A DNA stretch of 64,000 nucleotides from Bradyrhizobium sp. Tv2a-2 (GCF_000472425.1 NZ_AXAI01000012.1:18817-82816), one strand, 5' to 3'; shown: positions 17,275 through 26,683, numbered from the stretch's first letter. Notes: generated from the letters alone by a model not told the origin. Numbers and translations: made by a program.

Positions 17275-18234
17275 TTAGGACACGTTCGGCCCATAGGCCG
17301 GCGCGACCATGCCCGCGGCCATGCCACGGCCCGCTTCCGCGGCATTGCGGGTGCGGCGGGCGGTTTCGCCATCGACCAAGCGCCAGGCGGTACGGTCGGC
17401 AAGAAGCGCAGTCAGCACGGCATGGTTGAGCTTGTGGCCGCCACGGAACGAACGGAAGGCGCCAAGCAACGGCTTGCCTGCCAGCGCGAGATCGCCGATC
17501 GCATCGAGGGTCTTGTGGCGTACACATTCGTCGGCGTAGCGCAGCCCTTCCGGATTGAGCAGGCGCTCATCATCGAACACCATCGAGTTCTCGAAGGAAG
17601 CGCCGAGCGAGAAGCCTTGGCTCCACAGGCGCGCGACGTCGTTCATGAAGCCAAAGGTGCGGGCGCGGGAAAGCTCGCGGCGGAAGCCTTCAGGGCTCAG
17701 ATCGAGGCTGTAGCTTTGGCGACCGATCACGGGATTTTTGAAGTCGATCTCGACCTCGGCGCGGAACCCGGACGCGTACGGCCGCAGTTCCCCGAAGCAC
17801 TGGCCCATCGCGACCTTTACGGTCTTCAGGACCTGAATGAAGCGGCGCGGCGCCGATTGCGCGACAATGCCGGCCTGGTCGATTGCGGTGACGAAAGGGG
17901 CCGCGCTGCCGTCCATGATCGGAACTTCCGGGCCGTCGATTTCGATGGTGGCGTTGTCGACGCCCATCCCCCGCAGCGCAGCCAGCACATGCTCGGCGGT
18001 CGAAACCAGCGGCTTGTCGCGCTCGCCCAGGACGGTGGCGAATTCGGTGGCGATGACGGAATCGGCGGTGGCGCGGATCTCGCGGTCGCGGCCATCAAAG
18101 CCGGCGCGGATAAAAACATAACCCGCATCGATCGATGCAGGCCCAATGGTCAGACTAACAGGAGAACCGGAATGAACACCGACGCCAGTTACGGTGGCTT
18201 GCGCACGAAGCGTTGTCTGCCGGCCAAACTTCAT
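17275..18234 (-). CDS. lpxC: UDP-3-O-acyl-N-acetylglucosamine deacetylase
   Basis: A 319-residue zinc enzyme, the first committed step of lipid A synthesis. Zinc ligands and catalytic residues are visible: STAEHVLAALRGMGVDN (His), then HKTLDAIGDLALAGKPLLG (His and Asp) and GGHKLNHAVL (catalytic His). The start MKFGRQTTL at 18234 is the family's usual N-terminus; the GTG at 18252 adds six residues and lacks a Shine-Dalgarno. The 241-bp gap downstream to bamD (17034-17274) shows nothing I can name. Confidence 0.96.
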   Translation of the reverse strand: MKFGRQTTLRAQATVTGVGVHSGSPVSLTIGPASIDAGYVFIRAGFDGRDREIRATADSVIATEFATVLGERDKPLVSTAEHVLAALRGMGVDNATIEIDGPEVPIMDGSAAPFVTAIDQAGIVAQSAPRRFIQVLKTVKVAMGQCFGELRPYASGFRAEVEIDFKNPVIGRQSYSLDLSPEGFRRELSRARTFGFMNDVARLWSQGFSLGASFENSMVFDDERLLNPEGLRYADECVRHKTLDAIGDLALAGKPLLGAFRSFRGGHKLNHAVLTALLADRTAWRLVDGETARRTRNAAEAGRGMAAGMVAPAYGPNVS

Positions 18235-18535
18235 TGGAAACCCGCCCACCACAACTTAACCTAAGAGCCCAATCCCCACAGCGTTTCCGCCGCTTTTCGA
18301 ACCCTAGGCATCCCCAAATCACGTGCAGACGATAATCGCTGCCCCAAACAGCGCCAACTCACGGTTCTTTACCGATTGTTACCCTATCTCTGCCGTATTC
18401 GCGCCAAGTCTTAAACCAATTGCGGAGACTTTGGACACGCTTCCGGCTCCGCCATTCAATCAGCAAATAATAATTAATCGTTTAAAATCAGTTGCTTGAT
18501 GGAATCTTCGATACTGACCTAAGGTTAAAAGAAGA
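18235..18535. other. Intergenic region upstream of lpxC
   Basis: About 300 bp, noticeably AT-rich towards 18470-18530 (AATAATAATTAATCGTTTAAAATC). It should carry the lpxC promoter, but I see no -35/-10 pair good enough to place it. Confidence 0.4.
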
Positions 18536-18561
18536 GGTCCCGGCAGCTACCCACCGGGACC
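18536..18561 (-). terminator. Rho-independent terminator after ftsZ
   Basis: A perfect 8-bp stem (GGTCCCGG with CCGGGACC) with a 10-base loop, followed on the minus strand by TCTTCTTTTA. It lies about 28 bp after the ftsZ stop and suggests that lpxC has its own promoter. Confidence 0.85.
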
Positions 18562-18589
18562 TTTTCCACAGCCTCTATTGTAACAATTC

Positions 18590-20374
18590 TCAGGTTGCCT
18601 GCCGGCGAAGGAAGGCTGGGATATCAAGATGGTCGTCTCCCTGTGGCGGCGCGGCAACAGGTGCCTGGCGGCCATGGGGGTCCAAACCTTGCGGCGCGGG
18701 CCGACGCGCATACTCCGATACCGGCTCGCTGGCTGCGATTTGCTGCTGCACGCTACGCTGCGCGCGCCGATCCGGCAGCGGCGGCATGGCGGGGCCGGCG
18801 GCGCGGGGGGTGATCGGGGGCTCGTTCTCCTCGTCGCGGCGGCCAAGGCCGACATTGGCCAGCCGCTGCAACAGCGACAGCTTGCTCTTTTGCGGATGCT
18901 CCTCTTCAGCCTCGCCGCGAGCCTGGCGAATCTCGGCCTGGGCCGGCATCGGCAGTTCCTCGAACTTGGGCATCCGCGGTGCGCGGAGCGGCGCCTTCTC
19001 CGCGGCCTGCGGAATGAAAGTTTCCGGCGCCATCGGCTCATGCATCTCGGCACGCGCCACATCGGGTTCCGGGAACAGCGACGGCTTTTGCGGAATCGGG
19101 CGCACCGTGACGTCGCCATAGGAGGCCGGCTGGACCGGCGCCTGGGCCATCGGAGCTTCCGGCGAGACGGCCGCGGCGATCGCAGCAAGCGCAGCGCGCT
19201 CGACATTGGGGGCGGGACGCGCAGGCGCGGCGATGGGAGCGGCCGGGATCTGGGCTTCCAGCTTGGCCGCACGCTCGGCAAGACGCTGATTGTCGGCGCG
19301 AAGCCGTGCCGTCAGGTCGGCCAGGCGGTTTTCCGCGACGCCGCCATTGGGGGCGACCGCCGGAGCCTGCTGCGGCGCCGACTGCGGCGCGATGCGGCTT
19401 GCGATCTGCGACTGCTCGATGCCGGTCGCCACCACGGAGACGCGGATGATGCCGTCGAGCGCCTCATCGAAGGTCGCGCCGACGATGATGTTGGCATCCT
19501 GGTCGACCTCCTCGCGAATCCGGGTCGCGGCCTCGTCGACCTCGAACAGGGTCAGGTCCTTGCCGCCGGTGATCGAGATCAGGAGGCCCTTGGCGCCCTT
19601 CATCGAGGAATCGTCGATCAGCGGATTGGCAATCGCAGCTTCGGCTGCGGTCAGCGCACGCTTCTCGCCGGAGGCTTCGCCGGTGCCCATCATCGCCTTG
19701 CCCATCTCGCGCATCACGGCGCGGACGTCGGCGAAGTCGAGGTTGATCAAGCCTTCCTTGACCATCAGGTCGGTGATGCAGGCCACGCCCGAGTAGAGCA
19801 CCTGGTCTGCCATCGCGAAGGCGTCGGCAAAGGTGGTCTTCTCATTGGCGACCCGGAACAGGTTCTGGTTCGGGATGATCAGGAGCGTATCCACCACCTT
19901 GTGCAGCTCGGAGATGCCCGATTCCGCGGTGCGCATGCGGCGCGCGCCTTCGAAGTGGAAAGGCTTCGTCACCACGCCCACCGTGAGGATGCCCATTTCG
20001 CGCGCGGTCTTGGCAATCACGGGAGCAGCGCCCGTGCCCGTACCGCCGCCCATTCCGGCCGTGACGAACACCATGTTGGCGCCGGAGAGATGATCGCGGA
20101 GTTCGTCGATCACCTCCTGGGCCGCGGCAGCGCCGACATCCGGCTGCGAACCGGCACCCAGCCCCTGCGTCACCTGTGTGCCCATCTGGACGATGCGCTG
20201 CGCCTTCGACATCGTCAGCGCCTGCGCATCGGTGTTGGCGACGACGAAGTCGACCCCCTGGAGCCCCGCGGTGATCATGTTGTTGACGGCATTGCCGCCC
20301 GCACCGCCGACGCCGAACACGGTGATCCGCGGCTTCAACTCGTGGATGTCAGGGGGAGAAATATTGAGTGCCAT
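18590..20374 (-). CDS. ftsZ: Cell division protein FtsZ
   Basis: A 594-residue tubulin homologue that forms the Z ring. The GTPase core (about 15-330) shows ITVFGVGGAGGNAVNNM, the tubulin signature GMGGGTGTGAAPVIA and the T7 loop NLDFADVRAVM. A very long, disordered Pro/Ala-rich linker (about 340-580) is typical of alphaproteobacterial FtsZ and ends in the conserved C-terminal peptide LDIPAFLRRQ, which binds FtsA and other partners. The start at 20374 (MALNISPP) is preferred to an ORF start at 20410 because AGAGG lies 6 bases upstream. A terminator follows. Confidence 0.97.
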   Translation of the reverse strand: MALNISPPDIHELKPRITVFGVGGAGGNAVNNMITAGLQGVDFVVANTDAQALTMSKAQRIVQMGTQVTQGLGAGSQPDVGAAAAQEVIDELRDHLSGANMVFVTAGMGGGTGTGAAPVIAKTAREMGILTVGVVTKPFHFEGARRMRTAESGISELHKVVDTLLIIPNQNLFRVANEKTTFADAFAMADQVLYSGVACITDLMVKEGLINLDFADVRAVMREMGKAMMGTGEASGEKRALTAAEAAIANPLIDDSSMKGAKGLLISITGGKDLTLFEVDEAATRIREEVDQDANIIVGATFDEALDGIIRVSVVATGIEQSQIASRIAPQSAPQQAPAVAPNGGVAENRLADLTARLRADNQRLAERAAKLEAQIPAAPIAAPARPAPNVERAALAAIAAAVSPEAPMAQAPVQPASYGDVTVRPIPQKPSLFPEPDVARAEMHEPMAPETFIPQAAEKAPLRAPRMPKFEELPMPAQAEIRQARGEAEEEHPQKSKLSLLQRLANVGLGRRDEENEPPITPRAAGPAMPPLPDRRAQRSVQQQIAASEPVSEYARRPAPQGLDPHGRQAPVAAPPQGDDHLDIPAFLRRQAT

Positions 20375-20461
20375 GGTTGCCTCTCGATCACGTGCACGTG
20401 GGTTCACCACGGCCAGCGGCCGCGGATGTTGGTTGAATGGGAAGGTGCCGGAACAAAGCCA

Positions 20462-21784
20462 TCAGAAGCCCTCGCGAAGCCATCGTCCGACCTTTCCGAA
20501 ATAGCCGTCAGTCCCTGTCCTGAGCTGCCGCGTATGCCGCGGTTCGACGTGTTCAAGATGAGCGTATTGCGGGTAGATCAGGAGGCCCGCCGGAACCGCG
20601 AAGGACGCCGTCTTCGCTTCATTGGGCAGGCGACCGAAACCAAGCGGGCGGCCGAGCCGCACCGGACGGTTCAGGATCCGGGTCGCCAGCTCGACAAGCC
20701 CGGTGAGCTGCGCAGCGCCGCCGCTCAATACGACGCGCGCCTTCGGTTCCGCCGCAAAGGGAGACTCCGCAAGCCGGTCCCGGACCATCTCAAAAATCTC
20801 CTCGGCGCGATGCCGAACGATGTTGCCGATCGTGGCGCGAGACACGATCTGCGGAACATCTGGCTCGTTGTCCCCGGCCGTCGGCACGGACATCAACTCA
20901 CGCGCGTCGGACCCGCCGGTCAGCACGGTGCCATATAACGTCTTGATTCGCTCGGCATCCGCAATGCATGCCGAGAGCCCGCGTGCAAGATCCATGGTGA
21001 TGTGCTGGCCGCCGACCGCAAAACCCGAGGCGTGGATGAAGCGGCCGCCCGAATAGATCGCGATGGTGGTGGTGCCCGCCCCCATTTCGACCACGGCGGC
21101 GCCAAGATCCGACTCGTCGTCGGTCAGCACCGACAGGCCCGCCACATAGGAGCTCGCCGCCATGGCCTCGACATTGAGGTGGCAGCGCTCGACCACCAGC
21201 ATCAGGTTCCGCGCCACCGTCGCGTCCGCGGTTACGACATTCATGTCAACGCCGAACTGGCGCGCCAGCATGCCCTTGGGGTCGCGCACACCCTTGACCC
21301 CGTCCAGCGAGTAGCCGACCGGCAGCGCATGCAGCACGGTGCGGCCGATGCCGGTCGCGTGATGCATGCCGGTCGAGGTGAGACGGGCGACATCGGCTGC
21401 GGTCACCGCGCCGCCGCGAATGTCGGTCGCGGCCTCGATCATGTGGCCCTGCAGCCGTCCGCCCGCGACCGACAGCAGCACGGACTCGACGCGAACCTTG
21501 GCCATGCGTTCGGCGAGCGACACCGCCTGGCGCACCACCTGCTCGCATTCATTGAGATCGACCACGGCGCCGGCCTTGACGCCGCGGGACTGGATCTGGC
21601 TGTAACCGATCAGCTCGGCCGCATGGCTGCGGCCGCGAAAGGCGTCGCTCGGCGGGCACGGCTTCAGCCGCGCGATCATGCAGGCGATCTTGCTGGTGCC
21701 GACGTCGAGCGAGGCGACCAACGCCGTGCGCTTATGCGGCATCGGGCGGGTCTTCGGGGTCTGGGCGCGATCGAGGCCGCTCAT
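20462..21784 (-). CDS. ftsA: Cell division protein FtsA
   Basis: A 440-residue actin-like ATPase that anchors FtsZ to the membrane. The phosphate-1 motif is ALVASLDVGTSKIACMIA; phosphate-2/adenosine regions include AAVVEMGAGTTTIAIYSGG and RVVLSGGAAQLTGL. The C-terminal amphipathic helix (FGKVGRWLREGF) is the membrane-targeting sequence. The start overlaps the ftsQ stop by four bases (ATGA). Confidence 0.97.
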   Translation of the reverse strand: MSGLDRAQTPKTRPMPHKRTALVASLDVGTSKIACMIARLKPCPPSDAFRGRSHAAELIGYSQIQSRGVKAGAVVDLNECEQVVRQAVSLAERMAKVRVESVLLSVAGGRLQGHMIEAATDIRGGAVTAADVARLTSTGMHHATGIGRTVLHALPVGYSLDGVKGVRDPKGMLARQFGVDMNVVTADATVARNLMLVVERCHLNVEAMAASSYVAGLSVLTDDESDLGAAVVEMGAGTTTIAIYSGGRFIHASGFAVGGQHITMDLARGLSACIADAERIKTLYGTVLTGGSDARELMSVPTAGDNEPDVPQIVSRATIGNIVRHRAEEIFEMVRDRLAESPFAAEPKARVVLSGGAAQLTGLVELATRILNRPVRLGRPLGFGRLPNEAKTASFAVPAGLLIYPQYAHLEHVEPRHTRQLRTGTDGYFGKVGRWLREGF

Positions 21785-22785
21785 GCATCACCGGCCTTTT
21801 TCTTGAGCTTCTTGTCGTCGTAGAGCTTTTCGCGCGCCTTCGCCGCGTCGTCCGACAGCTGCACCACCAACCGGTCGGGCAGGCGCATGTCGACGGCGAC
21901 GATGTCGCGGGAGAACAGTTTTTCCTCCTTGTCGAGCCGACTCAATTCGGCAAGCGCATTGCCGACGTCATGCTCGGGCAGGCGGATGTCGAGGCCATCC
22001 TTGGTGCGCAAATTCCAGCGCCGCTCACCGACGAAAATCACGGCCTTGGTCACGGCGTGCACCTGCGGATAGCGAGCAAGCAGCGCCAGGAAATCCCGCG
22101 CATGGGTTTCGGCGCCCTTGCCGACCACGAGCGGCAAAGACAGGAAGCGGCGCGAGAGATAGGGCTCGAGCACGGCGCCGTCGTCGGCGATGACGGAGAG
22201 CCGCTTGTCCTCTTGCCAGAGCGCAAATGCCGTGCGCTCGACCAGGTCGATCTGGAGCTGGCCGGGATAGAATTTGAGCACGGTCGCATCCGCGATCCAG
22301 GGATTGGCCTTCAGCCGGTCGCGCACGGCGGCCGCATCCAGGAACAGAAGCGAGGAGCGGCCGTTCACGCCGCCGACCCCGAGCACCTCGTCCTGGGTCA
22401 GCTGCTTGCGGCCGTTGATGACGACCGAGGTGATGCGGAAGCCGGCCGAGTTCGCCAGCGCGTTGCGCGTGTCGCTGAGCGCGGTGGTGAAATCCTCGAG
22501 ATGGCCACCCTTGACGATGCCGAGCCAGGCGCTGCTGGCGAGCAGCGCAAGCGTGGCGGCAAGCCCCGCGCGCCGGGGCACATGGCGCTCGATCCAGGCG
22601 ATCAGGCGCGGCGGCGGCTCGCGCTCGATCGCGGGCTTTGCAGCCTTGACCGGCTTCTTGAATGCGACGAGGCACGCAGCGACGCGCTCGCGCAGCAAGA
22701 TCAGCGCGCCGTAAGCGGCCGCTCCCAAATTAACCCGGGGCCTTTGCGATCGATCCGATCGGGCAAGGCGTCCTGCGCCATCCAT
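21781..22785 (-). CDS. ftsQ: Cell division protein FtsQ
   Basis: A 334-residue bitopic division protein. A cytoplasmic N-terminus of about 75 residues precedes one transmembrane helix (AGLAATLALLASSAWLGIV). The periplasmic POTRA domain follows (FRITSVVINGRKQLTQDEVLGVGGV) and then the beta domain (PWIADATVLKFYPGQLQIDLVERTAFALW). ATG 22785 is chosen over an in-frame TTG at 22800; GAGAG lies about 9 bases upstream. It overlaps ftsA by four bases. Confidence 0.93.
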   Translation of the reverse strand: MDGAGRLARSDRSQRPRVNLGAAAYGALILLRERVAACLVAFKKPVKAAKPAIEREPPPRLIAWIERHVPRRAGLAATLALLASSAWLGIVKGGHLEDFTTALSDTRNALANSAGFRITSVVINGRKQLTQDEVLGVGGVNGRSSLLFLDAAAVRDRLKANPWIADATVLKFYPGQLQIDLVERTAFALWQEDKRLSVIADDGAVLEPYLSRRFLSLPLVVGKGAETHARDFLALLARYPQVHAVTKAVIFVGERRWNLRTKDGLDIRLPEHDVGNALAELSRLDKEEKLFSRDIVAVDMRLPDRLVVQLSDDAAKAREKLYDDKKLKKKAGDA

Positions 22786-23100
22786 TGCACGAGCTCTCAA
22801 ACATTACGCGAGGTTGCGCAGGCAGAGCCTGGTTGTGCCGGGCTAACGTGTTGCAGAAGAGGCCTTTTTTCCCCTTGTGCGGTGTCAGGCGCGGAAAAAC
22901 CCGCGACAACTCACGCCCGGCAGCCAAGCGCCACATGCGCCGCCAGCGTTAACCTTCGGACTTCCTGGTAAACAAAGGGTAAAAGTAAGGGGGGTAGGAC
23001 GCTTTTTCCCCTGATCTGCGAGATGTTTGCCGCAAATCCTTAAGGATTTTACCTATCCGGTTCGGAAAACCGCCCGGACCACGCCGCAAAGCTCCGGCTA
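22786..23100. other. Intergenic region between ddl and ftsQ
   Basis: A 315-bp gap inside an otherwise tight cluster, so a separate ftsQAZ promoter is likely. It holds a 16-bp perfect palindrome AAATCCTTAAGGATTT (23034-23049), a CtrA-like site (see 22967) and a GTTAACC at 22948-22954. No gene is evident. Confidence 0.5.
22967..22983 (-). promoter_or_regulatory. Possible CtrA half-site pair upstream of ftsQ
   Basis: On the minus strand the sequence is TTTACC-CTTTG-TTTACC: two half-sites whose TTTA cores are 11 bp apart, the spacing of the CtrA consensus TTAA-N7-TTAAC. Each half differs from consensus by one base. CtrA controls ftsQA/ftsZ in Caulobacter; for this genome it is only a suggestion. 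Confidence 0.3.
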
Positions 23101-24102
23101 CTATCGGGACGCGCGCGCCTTTGCGAGCGCAATCTGTTGGTGCAGGAAATCGACAAACTCGATGCCCTGCGCCTTCAAGGCCTTGGGAAGGAGCGAGGCC
23201 CTGGTCAGGCCCGGCAGCGTATTGGTCTCGAGATAGACCGGGCCGTTGGCGGAGACAATGAAGTCGGAGCGGGAATAGCCGCGGCAGGACAGTCCACGAT
23301 GGGCGCGCAACGACTGCTCCATGATCGCGGCGCTGATGTCGGCGCTAAAGCGGCCCGGACAGATCTCCTGGGTCGCCTTGGCCAGATATTTCGCCCGGTA
23401 GTCGAAGCCGAAGCCGCCATCGGCCGGAATGATCTCGATCGGCGGCAGCGCGATTTCAGCTCCGTCTGCCTGCTCCAGCACACCGCAGGTCGCTTCGGTG
23501 CCTGAGACGAATGGCTCGATAACATAGTCCTCGTGCCTGGCGGCATTGCGGACGGCGATGATGTCCTGGGCGGAATTGACGAAGATCAGCCCGTAGCTCG
23601 AGCCGTCGCGCTGCGGCTTGGCAATCAGCTTGCCATGCGTGGCAAAGGCCGACTCGATGTCCGCAAGCGTCACGCCTATTGGCGAGTGTACGCCCGCGAT
23701 CGCCGCAAAACGCTTGGCCGCAACCTTGTCGAAGGCGAGATGCGAGGCGGCCGAGCCCGAGCCGGTGAAGGGAACGCCGCGGGTCTCGCACATCGCCTGC
23801 AACTCGCCGTTCTCGGCACGGCCGCCGTGCAGGCCAAGCACCAACAGACGTCCGTCAACCTTCGCCTGATCCATCGCCTCGTCGATCGAACGACCGATGC
23901 GGGATCGATCGGGCTTGAACGGGTCTTCGAACGGACGCGCATGCGCGAGCAGCGCCTTGCCGCTCGTTTCATGCACGCTGTCGTCGGCATCCCAGAACCA
24001 GAGGTCAGCCTCCGGCAGCGCTTCATGCAGCGCCTGCGCCGAGGCAACCGAGACCAAGCGCTCCTTGTTGGTGCCGCCGAACAGTATGGTGATGCGCGTC
24101 AT
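23101..24102 (-). CDS. ddlB: D-alanine--D-alanine ligase-like ATP-grasp enzyme
   Basis: A 333-residue ATP-grasp protein in the dcw position of ddlB; it would join two D-Ala for the peptidoglycan stem. Conserved features include HGGRAENGELQ...GVPFTGSGSAASHLAFDK, LIAKPQRDGSSYGL (ATP-binding loop) and the metal/substrate site GYSRSDF...YLETNTLPGLTRASL. The N-terminal motif is divergent: GGTNKERLVS instead of the usual GGxSxExxVSxxSG, though Glu and Val-Ser are kept. Position and active-site residues argue for true Ddl function; a relaxed specificity is possible. It is separated from murB by a family A repeat. Confidence 0.85.
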   Translation of the reverse strand: MTRITILFGGTNKERLVSVASAQALHEALPEADLWFWDADDSVHETSGKALLAHARPFEDPFKPDRSRIGRSIDEAMDQAKVDGRLLVLGLHGGRAENGELQAMCETRGVPFTGSGSAASHLAFDKVAAKRFAAIAGVHSPIGVTLADIESAFATHGKLIAKPQRDGSSYGLIFVNSAQDIIAVRNAARHEDYVIEPFVSGTEATCGVLEQADGAEIALPPIEIIPADGGFGFDYRAKYLAKATQEICPGRFSADISAAIMEQSLRAHRGLSCRGYSRSDFIVSANGPVYLETNTLPGLTRASLLPKALKAQGIEFVDFLHQQIALAKARASR

Positions 24103-24131
24103 TTATTTTATTTCCTGTCCGCTCTCTCCAC

Positions 24132-24219
24132 GTCATTCCGGGGCGCCTCGAAAGAGGCGAACCCGGAAATCTCGCGCCACAACCTCTAGATTCCGAGTTC
24201 GCGCGCGCCCCGGAATGAC
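24132..24219. repeat. Palindromic intergenic repeat, family A
   Basis: A full copy between murB and ddl, starting 3 bp before the murB stop-codon end at 24222 and 29 bp after the ddl start. Confidence 0.85.
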
Positions 24220-24221
24220 CA

Positions 24222-25148
24222 TTATCGAGAAACCCCGATCCGCTTGATTTCCCACTGTAGCTCGATTCCGGAATTTTCCTTGACGCGTTTGCGCACGGTC
24301 TCGCCGAGCATCTCGATGTCCTCAGCGGTGGCGTCGCCGGTGTTGATCAGGAAATTGCAGTGCATGTCCGACACTTGCGCGCCACCCAGCCGCAAGCCGC
24401 GGCAGCCGGCCGCATCGACCAGCATCCACGCGCTGTTGCCAGGTGGATTCTTGAAGGTCGACCCGCCGGTCTTTTCGCGGATCGGCTGCGCCGTCTCGCG
24501 GTGAGTCTGCACCTCGGCCATCCGCGCGCGGATCGCTTCGGGTGCGGCAAGCGTTCCGCGAAAGCGCGCAGAGGTGAAAATGATCGAGGGATCGATGCCG
24601 TTTGCGCGGTAGACGAACTTCATGTCGGCATTGGAGAAGATTTGCTTGTTGCCCCCGCGATCTATGCCGGTGGCCTCAAGCAGCACGTCCCTGGTCTCGC
24701 CGCCATTGGCGCCGGCGTTCATGCGCAGCGCGCCGCCGATGGTTCCGGGAATGCCGAAATAGAATTCCAGACCGCCGATATTGGCGGATGCCGCGGTCTC
24801 CGCGACGCGCTTGTCCAGCGCCGCAGCGCCCGCGGTCACGATATCGCCTTGCGCGCTGACCTCGCCAAAAGCGCGCGGCGAGAGCCGAATGACCACGCCC
24901 TCGACGCCGCCGTCGCGCACGATCAGATTGGAGCCGACGCCGACCACATAGACGGGCAGTTCAAGCGGAAGGTTCTTCAGGAAATAGCCGAGATCGTCTT
25001 CATCGGCCGGCGTGAACAGGACCTGCGCCGGGCCGCCGACCCGAAACCAGGTGAGGGCTGCAAGGCTTTCATTGGCGAGCAGACGCCCGCGCAAATCCGG
25101 CATCGCGGCCTTGAGTTGCGGCGTGATATCGGGGAAGCCCGCGCTCAT
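24222..25148 (-). CDS. murB: UDP-N-acetylenolpyruvoylglucosamine reductase
   Basis: A 308-residue FAD/NADPH reductase making UDP-N-acetylmuramate. Visible motifs: NESLAALTWFRVGGPAQVLF, YVVGVGSNLIVRDGGVEGVVIRL (FAD binding), EFYFGIPGTIGGALRMNAG, RFRG, and GSTFKNPPGNSAWMLVDAAGCRGLRLGGAQVSDMHCNFLIN carrying the catalytic Ser of the GSTFKNP motif. The start at 25148 overlaps the murC stop (ATGA); the frame runs back to 25214, but that part lies within murC. Confidence 0.96.
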   Translation of the reverse strand: MSAGFPDITPQLKAAMPDLRGRLLANESLAALTWFRVGGPAQVLFTPADEDDLGYFLKNLPLELPVYVVGVGSNLIVRDGGVEGVVIRLSPRAFGEVSAQGDIVTAGAAALDKRVAETAASANIGGLEFYFGIPGTIGGALRMNAGANGGETRDVLLEATGIDRGGNKQIFSNADMKFVYRANGIDPSIIFTSARFRGTLAAPEAIRARMAEVQTHRETAQPIREKTGGSTFKNPPGNSAWMLVDAAGCRGLRLGGAQVSDMHCNFLINTGDATAEDIEMLGETVRKRVKENSGIELQWEIKRIGVSR

Positions 25149-26548
25149 CCCAGCGCCTTCAATTCGCCGGGCAGCGCATACGCCCATTGCGTGATGTTGC
25201 CGGCGCCGAGACAAACGACCAGATCGCCCGGTTTCGCAAGGCCCTTGACGATGCCGGCAAGATCAGCGGCCTTTGGCAGCGGGATCACGTCGCGGTGGCC
25301 ATGCGCGCGCAAACCCTCCACGAAGTGGTCGCGATCGATGCCTTCGATCGGCGCCTCTCCGGCCGGATAGACCTCGGCAACAACGACCGCGTCGGCATCG
25401 TTGAAGCAGGTGCAGAACTCCTCGAACAGCGACTGCAGGCGCGTGTAGCGATGCGGCTGCACCACGGCGATGACCCTGCCATTATAGGAATCGCGCGCCG
25501 CCTTGAGCACGGCCGCGATCTCCACGGGGTGATGGCCGTAATCGTCGATGATGGCGACGCCGTTCCATTCGCCCGTCTTGGTGAAGCGCCGCTTCACGCC
25601 GCCGAAGGAGGCGATCGCCTTGCGGATCGCATCGTCGGAAATGCCGAGCTCGTGCGCTACCGCAATCGCTGCTGTCGCGTTGGAGGCGTTGTGCCGTCCC
25701 GGCATCGGCAGCACGATGTCCTTGATCTCGTGCGTTGCGCCGGTCTTGCGGTTACGGATCGCGACCTTGAATTGCGAACTGCCGCCGCCCGACGTCAGCC
25801 CGACCAGGCGCGCATCGGCCTGCGGGTTCTCGCCATAAGTGATGATGCGGCGGTCCTCGATCTTGCCGACCAGGCTCTGCACGATGGGATGATCGATGCA
25901 CATCACGGCAAAGCCATAGAACGGCACGTTCTCGACGAAAGTGCGGAACGCGTCCTGGACCGCATCGAAGGTCTTGAAGTGATCGAGATGTTCAGGGTCG
26001 ACATTGGTGACGATGGCGATATCCGCCGGCAGTTTCAGGAACGTGCCATCGCTTTCGTCGGCTTCCACCACCATCCAGTCGCCGGCGCCCAACCGCGCAT
26101 TGGTGCCGTACGCATTGATGATGCCGCCATTGACCACGGTGGGATCGAGGCCGCCGGCGTCGAGCAGTGTCGCAACCATCGAGGTCGTCGTGGTCTTGCC
26201 GTGGGTGCCGGAGATCGCGACGCAGCTTTTCAGCCGCATCAGCTCGGCGAGCATCTCGGCGCGGCGCACGACCGGGATGCGCTGCGCCCGCGCGGCCATC
26301 AGTTCCGGATTGTCGCGCTTGATCGCGGTCGACACCACCATAACCTCGGCGCCATCGACATTGTCGGCCTTGTGCCCGATGGAGACCTTGACGCCATGGC
26401 CGCGCAGCCGCGCGACGTTGGCGTTCTCGGAGGCGTCCGATCCCTGCACCGTGTAGCCGAGATTGACCAGCACTTCGGCAATTCCGCTCATGCCGATGCC
26501 GCCGATCCCGACGAAGTGGATGGGTCCGATCTCGCGCGGCAGTCTCAT
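25145..26548 (-). CDS. murC: UDP-N-acetylmuramate--L-alanine ligase
   Basis: A 467-residue Mur ligase adding L-Ala to UDP-MurNAc. The N-terminal UDP-binding loop is IHFVGIGGIGMSGIAEVL, the ATP P-loop ISGTHGKTTTTSMVATLLD, followed by VEADESDGTF, TNVDPEHLDHF and the C-terminal DDYGHHPVEIAAVL. Length is standard. It is translationally coupled to murB by a four-base overlap. Confidence 0.97.
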   Translation of the reverse strand: MRLPREIGPIHFVGIGGIGMSGIAEVLVNLGYTVQGSDASENANVARLRGHGVKVSIGHKADNVDGAEVMVVSTAIKRDNPELMAARAQRIPVVRRAEMLAELMRLKSCVAISGTHGKTTTTSMVATLLDAGGLDPTVVNGGIINAYGTNARLGAGDWMVVEADESDGTFLKLPADIAIVTNVDPEHLDHFKTFDAVQDAFRTFVENVPFYGFAVMCIDHPIVQSLVGKIEDRRIITYGENPQADARLVGLTSGGGSSQFKVAIRNRKTGATHEIKDIVLPMPGRHNASNATAAIAVAHELGISDDAIRKAIASFGGVKRRFTKTGEWNGVAIIDDYGHHPVEIAAVLKAARDSYNGRVIAVVQPHRYTRLQSLFEEFCTCFNDADAVVVAEVYPAGEAPIEGIDRDHFVEGLRAHGHRDVIPLPKAADLAGIVKGLAKPGDLVVCLGAGNITQWAYALPGELKALG

Positions 26549-26568
26549 CAGGCGCCTCGTGTTCTCCG

Positions 26569-26654
26569 GTCATGCCTGGGCGTGTCCCGGGCATCCACGA
26601 ATCTTCGACCCTTCTTGCAAGACGAGGATGGCCGGGACAAGCCCGGGCATGACG
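26569..26654. repeat. Palindromic intergenic repeat, family C
   Basis: GTCATGCCTGGGCGTGTCCC at the left and GGGACAAGCCCGGGCATGAC at the right, with an 18-mer-scale inverted match, lying between murG and murC. It shares its core with 43738-43820. Confidence 0.8.
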
Positions 26655-26683
26655 GGCGGGCACGAATATTTGCGGCTTTTCGC

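Noticed and set aside
18629..20938. 769-codon open frame on the plus strand opposite ftsZ/ftsA
   Set aside because: High-GC codon use in ftsZ and ftsA leaves the antisense frame open; the product is Arg/His/Gly-rich with no domain and the sense genes are certain.
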